Assembly (NCBI GenBank): GCA_963920635.1
Contig: OY987303.1
Span: forward strand, 54,683,223-54,747,222
DNA: 64,000 nucleotides
Origin: Pseudeuparius sepicola
Taxonomy: Eukaryota > Arthropoda > Insecta > Coleoptera > Anthribidae
Direction: 5' to 3'
In this document: positions 55,976 through 64,000 of the stretch, in pieces
Layout: each line of letters starts with the position of its first letter
Position numbering within the stretch: the stretch's first letter is position 1
Program-made: the position numbers and the translations under genes
The notes under the pieces: model-generated
Told to the model about the DNA's origin: nothing
The model's database searches: none
Seen by the model: the letters and a program-made list of their open reading frames with translations, nothing else

Positions 55976-56990
55976 GCAGAACGATGATTTTTTGGTATAC
56001 CTAGGTTATAACATTTTTTTGAGAAAAAATATCTGATTTATTTACACAGATTAGTTGCTATGTTATGTTTGAAAATGTAGGAGTATTTTACCTGGACACA
56101 AAAAAATGACAAACTTTGAAGAACTTTCAGTTATTAAGTGTTTTTAAGATGCTAGTTGAACGTAAATAAAAATCATTGGTATCGCTCGAAGATGTACCTC
56201 AAAATACATATCTAACAGTATGTATTATACCTACAGCGTGATGAATAAAAATGCGAAAGTGTGATTTTTTCTTCTTTTGAGCAGGTGGCTGTGAATTCAT
56301 ATTTGACATTTTCTTGGGATTACAAACAACTTTTCTTAGTTCCATTCTGCTGTAGTTCTAAAAATAAGAGTTTCTATACTTTACTCTTGAGGAATTTTCA
56401 TATTTTTCAACTTTCCCTGTATACGAAAAGAAATTTCAAAATTTTTACTGATGGATTTTGAGTTTAAGCACAAGTACCAACTTTTAACAAGAATTTTTTT
56501 TGAGAAACTTCAAATGAAGAAAATTCCCATTTGTGTCCAACATTCTGGCAGACACTGTATAATGTAGAAACCTTCTCAACTGCGGTGGTTTAGAATAAAA
56601 TTTTAGTTGGAAGTACCAGAAATGCCCGCTAAAAATAATTCGAAAATTGACACACCTTGATGTTTTGCCGCTTAGCTTTTATGTTTTCGCGTTCATAAAA
56701 CCTGGAATTTTAAAAGTTTAATCTTACTTCCTCGTTTTATAAGTTTTTATAGACGTTTTATCTGTCAATAACCACCTACTCCTTCGATAAGGTAATCGAG
56801 ACACATGTAATGATTTCTCGTAAAATATTATCTCGTGTTGTTTTTGGACCAAAAAACGGTAAGTTCGAGAACTGCTTTTGGTATAATTACAGTGTGTCCC
56901 ACGATTGTCCTGTTTTTCAATATAGAACGAAAGAAATATATAAAATCGCAAGAAATAAGACAAATTCCGGTGTACTATCGCCTGTCAAAA
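55976..56990. other. Intergenic DNA, no gene seen
   Basis: Single copy, AT-rich. CAGTGTGTCCCACGATTG at 56891 is another isolated foldback-type terminus. Confidence 0.4.
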
Positions 56991-57272
56991 GGCAAAAATA
57001 TTCAAAACCCGGCCAAGAAAGGCCCATTTAACTTTCGTACACATTTCGAAATAATTACCTATAGCAGCGCAATTTTCCAGTATAAATATTTTGAATATCA
57101 ATATATTTTTCATGAAGGCTGCACAATAGGCAGCAGTTTGGAGTTCTTGTTGGGAAGCGCCGTGCCTCGTCATACTTGATCTAGGTAGAGCGATCGTCAA
57201 AGTTAAAAAACGCGCAGTCGGTTCATGGACCTTATTATTTTTTTTGCCTAATAAAACATTTTTTTCAAGTTA
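56991..57272 (+). repeat. Dispersed repeat R1, copy 2
   Basis: Reverse complement of 1166-1450, including CTAGGTAGAGCGATCGTC and TTTTGCCTAATAAAACATTT. Confidence 0.75.
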
Positions 57273-58043
57273 CCCCAGCCAGAGGCCTCGGCAACTAAAT
57301 TCCACATGAGTCATAAAAAGTTGAACTTCAGTGCCTTGGTACATAAGTAACTATTCTTTTATATCCTCAACATCTCTCGCTACCAACACCATATACACCA
57401 AAACCTCCGCGAAGCATAAAAAATATAATTAAGCGATTTAATGACTTGTTTCTCTGGCTGGATACAAAGGAACACCCATTTTCACACTCATCAATCTCTA
57501 GCGCCAATCGGCAGATAAGCTAAATGAATAAAAGGCCGAACTTGCCGGCTCCCATTCTTGTTGGTACCACTGTAATCCATTAGCCTACCATTGTCACTCC
57601 GTCATACATCTATCTCCGATTGGGAACTGTACGATTCATCATCTCGCGATAAAAAAAAACTGGCTCCTGAGGAGTCGAGAACAGACCGAAAAAAAATTAA
57701 CTATGGTAGTTGGGTTCTGACTTAAATTATTACCACGTAATTAGTTGTATGAACATCGCACCGAAATGTAAAGATAAAACGGCCTTTGGCTATTACAAGC
57801 GAGGCTGTGTTTGTGCTAATAGCACGAGAACAATTAATCAGGGCTGTAATTAATATTTTGTAGAGTATTTTTTTGTGACATCTTATTTATTTTTCATTTT
57901 TTTCTTGATGATTGGAAAATACCTTTAAACGTGTTTGAATATATTGTTAATAATAATGAAAAAATATTGACAGGTACAAATCTCTGTTGGGACAGAGCTA
58001 AGAGTTCCTGTTATAATATAGCCCAGGGCATTAATACCTTATA
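57273..58043. other. Intergenic DNA with a single-copy island
   Basis: 57270-57900 is single copy and of balanced composition. No gene recognised. Confidence 0.35.
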
Positions 58044-58884
58044 CAGAGTGGTCATTTATGTGGGACTTTTTCTTGTTAATTGCATACCCAAAATACAGAT
58101 ATTGCCGAAAGTTGATGCATGTTCAATAATCATATTAGGTTGCAAGTTAAACAGCATACAGGGTAGGTCAAAAAAATCTAAAATTGTACAAGAGTAAAGT
58201 ACCCTTATTTCAAAAAATTCAGCAAAAGGTTATTAAGAAAAGTTGTTTAGGATTAAAAGCTATGCCTAAATACTAAAACAAAGCCTCCTAGGAAAACTTT
58301 TTTTTTGTTAATTAATTTCCAGTTTCTTAATAAACATTTAAAATAAAAATTTTGCACCTTAAATGAGAGTTTTTTTAATATACACATTATCATTACTAAT
58401 GTTTTATCTTGTTCAGAAGAATTTTTGCGAAATTTTAAAGTTTTGTTTAATATCGTTGCAACAAACATGAAGTTTGTGATTCCCTAAAAAATTAAAAATC
58501 TAAGTTAATTTTACAAATATGCCTGAATTCGAACAGAGTTATGCGAAACTGATTTAATTTTGATTGATTTATGAAATTGTTTATGGTGAATATTAACACA
58601 ATTTTTTAGGAGATTATTAATGTTTTACAAAAAAATATATTTTTGCCATTAGGAGGCATGTCTTGGTATTTAGGCATAACTTTTAATTCTAGACAACTTT
58701 CCTTAATAACATTTTGCTGAATTCTTTGAAATAAGGGTACGACTTTACTTTTGTACAATTTTTATATTTTTTGACTTACTTGCAACCAATCTAAGTGCGC
58801 CTAATATGATTATCGGACATGCACCAACTTTCGGGAATATTTATATTTTCGTTGTACAATTTATATAAAAAAAGAACCACACTG
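58044..58884. mobile_element. Foldback element FB1, copy 3
   Basis: Left CAGAGTGGTCATTTATGTGG and right end AACCACACTG, next to TA. Interior collinear with 27240-28121, including the central loop, which here carries extra indels. Confidence 0.85.
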
Positions 58885-59026
58885 TATATTTACTAAAAAT
58901 TAAAAAAAAATTAGAAATATGCAGAGGTAATAAATAAGCAATTTCAAAAATTAATTATGAAGTAGATTACTTCATAAATTATAAACAGTAACTTTAACAA
59001 ATATTACTAAGAATAATATCTTATAC

Positions 59027-59154
59027 AGGGTGATTCAGTCATTATGTAAGAAATTTTAACTACAGGTGAAAAGAAAAACGTTTTAAACTTCGAGAACTCC
59101 CCCACTCCCCCACTGTCTGATTACATTTTTTTACATTATGACCGAATGACCCTG
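59027..59154. mobile_element. 128-bp MITE (CAGGGTGATTCAGTCATTAT ends, TA target)
   Basis: Left CAGGGTGATTCAGTCATTAT pairs with right ATTATGACCGAATGACCCTG; TA on each side. The centre holds TCCCCCACTCCCCCACTG. Confidence 0.8.
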
Positions 59155-60352
59155 TATACCTCTTAGGAAAAAGTTTCAAATCGTTTGCTTATTATTAACG
59201 ATTTCCTGATTTTTATGTAAATGCACTAATATCTTTGACGATAATTCGTTCTGATTTAAATGAAACAATGCGCATTAATGAAGACAGCGCCTGAGTCCGA
59301 TAAAAAATATTTCCACCGTTATACGTAACCCAAATTTACATATCTCTGTTAATAAATCAGCATATCGATGTTTATTGTCATTATCGCTAGTAGATATGTT
59401 AATGTCTCTCATTACATTGCTATAAATTTTCATCGGCAGACACGTAGGTATATCTTTAAATACATCACGAAGCCCCACAGCATCAGTTATCGGGAAAAGG
59501 ACTCAATGCTGATACTGACATCAGTATCAGTAGGCTGCACCAAAGACCTGACAGAAATTTTTATTTCGACTTATAAGTAGGTACATGGCGGGATAATCTT
59601 CATAAACGTTTAATACATTATTGCAATGTCTGTATTGATACACTCGTGGAAAAAATATAGTACTTATTGCACATGACAATAAGTATCTATTCGTTTATAT
59701 GGCAACTTTTGTTTTCACTTTGTTTATTACAACAATGGTTTTGCTTTGTATTATCGTTAGACGTAGATACTGGAAATCATTCTATATCTGCACAAAAGTG
59801 TCTTAAGATCGACGTAACCGGATATCCATTGAAAGGGGGATTTTAAATCTTACAACCGACTTCAGAAATTGATGGTTTCACCTTTTGTCAGCGTATCAAA
59901 ACTGCGCTATTGTCCAACTTGACGTAAGCATACGTGAGCTCTGTAGTAGTCACTGTATCAAATCGAGTGCTTAACAGTTTTGACGGGAGCATTAAAATAG
60001 TTCACACACAGGCCAAAAAATCCTCCTTCAATTTTATTTCCCGCTAGATAATCGTACGAGATAGCGCCACGGGAATTTGGGAGGGTTCGAAATTACATAA
60101 TTCACATAAAACGTGCCGAAATAGTCAGATAGATCACGCCAAACTAAAAGGTGCTAAGCGCTAGGTGGTACTTTAATAATGGGTTAGGAAATAGTTTGCA
60201 GAAACCCTTGTTTAAAATAAGGGTGCGAAGATGATTGGCTTCCTGATTCGATCTTAACTAGATCTCAATTTAAAGATAACGGTTTCGAAAGAATGAGAGT
60301 GGAAAAGGAAAATGTAAAAAAAATGGGTAAGTTTAGAACATGGGAAAAATCA
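59155..60352. other. Intergenic DNA, no gene seen
   Basis: Single copy; frames near 59275-59580 overlap on both strands and are unrecognised. Confidence 0.35.
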
Positions 60353-61293
60353 GGGAAGTTTGTTTTCTGTTGACTCCAAGGAGACCACAAGGGGGCTGAT
60401 ACAAAGTTATGTTATATATGTCCGTGTCCAACTGCCATCAGGTTTTATGTGACCCAGTGCCATAGATTCTAAAGGAGGCAAAATATTTCCCATCATAATT
60501 CACAATTTTTAACTTTTCTAACTTCCAGATACTCAGATGAGTCAACTAAAGGTAATGCGGCCGCCTGTAGTAGTCCCAATAATTGCAACCAGATTTTTCC
60601 TGTATCACCTTTAGTAATCCTACAATTCCCATTACGTGGGCATTACGTATAAGTAGGTAGTTCAAAACAAATCGTGTTTCGAAAATTTTAAATTATTAAG
60701 CAGGTAGCTTCAGTCAGGTCTTTTTTTAAAGAGTTTTTATCTACGACTACAAGTTTATTTTAAGTTTGTGAGGTACCTTGGAAGAGAAATAAAATTACAA
60801 AAATTTTATAAGGAACACCGAGAAAAACTACATGATATTAGTCCATCCCGAAATCTGTGAAAGTTCTTTGGGTAGATACATTCAACAAGAGAAGCAAGTT
60901 CAAGTAGGTATACATATTACGAATGGACTGAGGAACCTGGTAACAATAGCAATAAATTCTTTCATAAGCAAAATCGGCACTACTGACTTAACCATACTTA
61001 TTACTTAAATTCGTGGAAATAATTGCTGCGGAAATAAATTTCAACTAAAATAAATTTCTTTCATTTGACAGTTGCCACATTCTACACTTGTATACACAAA
61101 ATTGTCAAGTCTAATTTTTAGAAATCATGGAAACCATTATTAATTTTTACACAACAATCAAAGTACCTGTTACATTCATAGATTCTCCAATAAAATGGAA
61201 TACTAGGCATCACTGAGACCATTAGAATGAGGAAAGAATAGGCCTCACTTTGGAAAGTATAATGCTGGGTCCCTTTACTTTAAAGAGTCCCTG
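60353..61293 (-). mobile_element. hAT-like element H1, copy C, one end lost
   Basis: Inverted copy of 35105-36141 from GGGAAGTTTGTTTTCTGTTG to the terminus TTTAAAGAGTCCCTG at 61293. The other terminal repeat, expected before 60353, is missing. Confidence 0.85.
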
Positions 61294-63317
61294 GGACAAA
61301 TCAATAATTGTAACTCGACGCTAGCTTGAATTTTCAAATTCAAATAAGAATCGAAAACTCGAAGTTGGGTGTTTTCGTCGAACCTCTGGATCGGCCGGAG
61401 ATAGAGACATAGTAGGTATACAGATGCCGCGAAACCGATTTTTGATTATTTTAATTTTGCCAAGGGTTTATGCCATTTTGAAACTTCGAAGATGTAAATT
61501 TCGCCAATTTCACAAAATAAACACGGGCAGGTCGCCGCTATCTGTCAGAACCGCCGAGTTTGCTCAATTTATGGCCTCTTTTGGCTCATTATACAGGTGC
61601 CTTCCCCGAAGAAAGACCAAAAAAGCCCACCTTTAAATCGAGAAAGTAACGCTCCTCACATATCGATCGGAGAAAAATTACACCCCATAAACAATCTCTA
61701 TAATTGCTGAAAAACGTCGAAAAGGCACCATATCTCACGTTTAATTACATATTTATCATGCGCTAGCGTGCGGATTACGGCCCTCGGTGATTTTTGATTA
61801 ATACATACACCACTTAGCCGGGCTGAATTACCGATTTAAAAAAAGCCACCGAGGCCATTACCAGCGCATATTTCCGCCGCGAAGAGGTCTTGGTAGCCGG
61901 TAAAGTAACGCCTGTCATTTGTTTTGCGGGATTTATAAGGCTTCTTGACGCGAGGTAAGCGCGCTCGTTGCCCAAACTGCAAGACACGCGAGAAATTTTC
62001 ATGACGGTTAAAATTCGGCGGAATTACGTAGACATGCGAAAGACTTTCCACGCTTCCTTAATTTGCCTAATTATCGAGAAGATTTCTACAAAAACTGGCC
62101 GTGTATCCTGAAAGTTGAACACCACTTAGATTATAATGATTATTTCCCTCATACTGCTTGCATCCAATAAGGTAGCTCCTTTCATAAAAATCCAACCAAT
62201 CATATGCCTCTGCTAGCGATAATTGCACTTGTACAAAAGCAAAGCGCTAATACACTTGTGCAATTATCACTTCGTTGCTTAGCAACCGCGAATATGTTCG
62301 ATACAAACACGTACTTCTTAAAATTGGTGTGTTTTACACTGTTCTAAATTATGCACCTTATAAATTATGTTGCGATATTATTAAGCATTGTATCAATGAA
62401 TTTATATATAACTTTCACATTGCTAAATTCTTGTTATTAGACCTCCGTCTCCGTTTAAATTTATGACACATTCAGAAAATAAACCAACGCCAACGTTGTA
62501 GGTATAATCGCATTTGCCTTGGATATCCAAGCGTCATGTTTGTTTACTCGGACGTTACAGTCGAAGCTGTCAATAAACTCGTTCAAAATGCGTCGTTTTG
62601 GAAATGTAAACATAGAAAAAAACAATACAGAAATTATTAAATCGTATTCGTGAAATAATCTCGACAAATACCACTCGTGCCGGAAATTTTTCTAAATAAT
62701 TTTATTCTCAAGCACTATTTTGCCCATTAGCAAAACCACTCGTACAAATTGGGCTTTTATTTTCAGAGATAAATATACAAAAAATTAATAAAGAAGTAAT
62801 AAAAATCAACACATGAAAAAAGCCTTCGCTTCGCCCTCATAATTCTATCAGGGCAGAATTTATTTATATTAAAATCTTCACCACCATTCTGACCATAGTC
62901 GGACGTTATTTTATTCGTGCACTCGATAATAAAAGGAAGATTATACAAGTGAAAATTCCTCATGCCAAAAATACTATACAGTATGTCTTTCACTTTAAGT
63001 GTTATTATTTATGAAACGATCTTCATTAACTTTTTTGTTGAAAGGGATTTCGAAATGGGCAGTGGAAGCACGTGTTTTTCAACTTTAGAATCAGTACTAT
63101 AGTATATTCGAAAGGAACTGATAGCACGCTGGCCCCATTATAAATTCAAGAGACTACCTGGATCCGACAAAAAGCTTTGCCATCTGTTCAATGTATTTAT
63201 CTGCGTTGTTCCTTGGGCGCACCCCGTAATCTACAAATCATATAATAGGAAATAAAATGCTAATAAAGGAACTTGTAAGACCATAGGCGGAGGGCCGGTC
63301 AGTTAATTTGTTGCAAG
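61294..63317. other. Intergenic DNA with a single-copy island
   Basis: 61320-62080 is single copy and G+C-richer; the short frames there are not recognisable. The rest is AT-rich. No gene supported. Confidence 0.35.
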
Positions 63318-64000
63318 CACGGGCGTAGCCAGGATTTAGTTTTGGGGGGGGGGTTTAGTTTGAGAAGTAAATAAAACAACAAAAATATACTTACATGAAA
63401 TTTAATATCTATATATTCATCCGAAAAACTACGACATATTTATAAAGTTCTTAACTTTAAATGAAATGGATAAATTAATTTCGTTCCTCTGCGCTAAATC
63501 TAAAACCATTAAAGAAGAAATCTTCGGCTTTAATATATCCACTACTTCATCTGCATGAATTTCTGTTCCATAGTGAATGTTCATTAGAGCCAAACCATTA
63601 AGTCTGTTTTCACTTGTAGTGTTTCGTAAATAGTTTTTCAGTCTCCTTAGGCTCGAGAAAGACCTTTCTGGGGTAGCAGTGGATACAGGAATGGTAGCCA
63701 AGATTTGTAGTAATGTGTAAATATTACAGACAGTAATAATGATTCACGTATCTATCCTTAACAAGGTCATCGAATAACAGCGCACTAAAATTACTCACTT
63801 ACACGGTACACTTAATTCTCTTCACTATTCGTTCACCACTTTTCACTTTTATTCGCTTCGAGTTCGCATGGAACAATACTGCCGTAAGCGCGGTCACGCG
63901 CCGCGGCGCCGCTTATATAGCAGCCCAGTAGCCGTCCAGAAACTTCCACGAACTTCCACAAAGTTCCGCTCATTTCGACCGAGGGGCGTGGCGAATAATC
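63318..64000 (-). mobile_element. hAT element H2, second copy, cut by the window edge
   Basis: Starts CACGGGCGTAGCCAGGATTT and follows 41992 onward with few differences. A ~250-base internal deletion joins ATATTA to GACAGTAATAATG near 63727. The TATA-bearing 5' part (GGCGCCGCTTATATAGCAGC) is included. The right end lies outside. Confidence 0.9.
63429..63701 (-). pseudogene. hAT transposase C-terminal fragment, second copy
   Basis: Reads ATIPVSTATPERSFSSLRRL and onwards like 42182-42481. It then diverges (VVDILKPKISSL) because of a small deletion after EIHADEV. Non-functional. Confidence 0.8.

Noticed and set aside
1..64000. CRISPR-like or phage-like arrays
   Set aside because: The repeats are palindromic transposon ends or tandem satellites in eukaryotic DNA; no cas genes and no regular spacers.

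Overview
The window reads as nuclear DNA of an insect. It is AT-rich, almost free of genes and full of transposon relics. The gene content supports this: an intronless achaete-scute type bHLH gene, and two two-exon-type TLC-domain membrane protein genes with a very short intron position. I cannot fix the order or species from the sequence. No prokaryotic features are present (no operons, CRISPR, rRNA or tRNA genes recognised).

Layout. Positions 1-15 kb hold only repeats: foldback elements with TACAG(G/T)GTG-type ends, a mariner-like remnant (5.2-6.2 kb), an element with 8-bp target duplications (6.5-7.3 kb) and a 1.24-kb near-complete palindrome (10.0-11.2 kb). Positions 15.2-20.7 kb hold two head-to-head, inverted copies of a TLC-domain gene. 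They are separated by a decayed Tc1-like element, a 1.1-kb TIR element and a 350-bp palindrome. Positions 21-38 kb are again repeats: a GGCGG-rich family, TIR elements, one LTR with a tRNA-Lys-type primer binding site, a GGTGCAAAGTA-motif element nested in a larger inverted repeat, a hAT-like element, and two short reverse-transcriptase fragments. Positions 40.5-41.8 kb hold the achaete-scute homolog (ASH), on the minus strand, with TATA box and 3' UTR. Its upstream side is interrupted by two hAT-type insertions with perfect 8-bp target duplications (41.99-43.12 and 43.32-43.92 kb). Positions 44-64 kb are repeats: an 87-bp tandem array split by a palindrome, a motif-array element at 51.2-51.8 kb, more copies of the families above, and at the right edge a second, nearly identical copy of the hAT element found beside ASH.

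How it fits together. ASH is a proneural transcription factor, and such genes usually sit in gene-poor DNA with distant enhancers. The scattered single-copy islands (for example 4.3-5.2, 12.2-12.7, 24.1-24.6, 38.5-38.9, 57.3-57.9 and 61.3-62.1 kb) are candidate regulatory DNA, but nothing in the sequence proves it. The strongest observations are the young hAT insertion about 260 bp upstream of the ASH start codon, carrying its own TATA box in the same direction; the TLC paralogue in which the ancestral intron has lost its splice donor but stays open in frame; and several families of very long palindromes and motif-array elements that share ends and internal cores.
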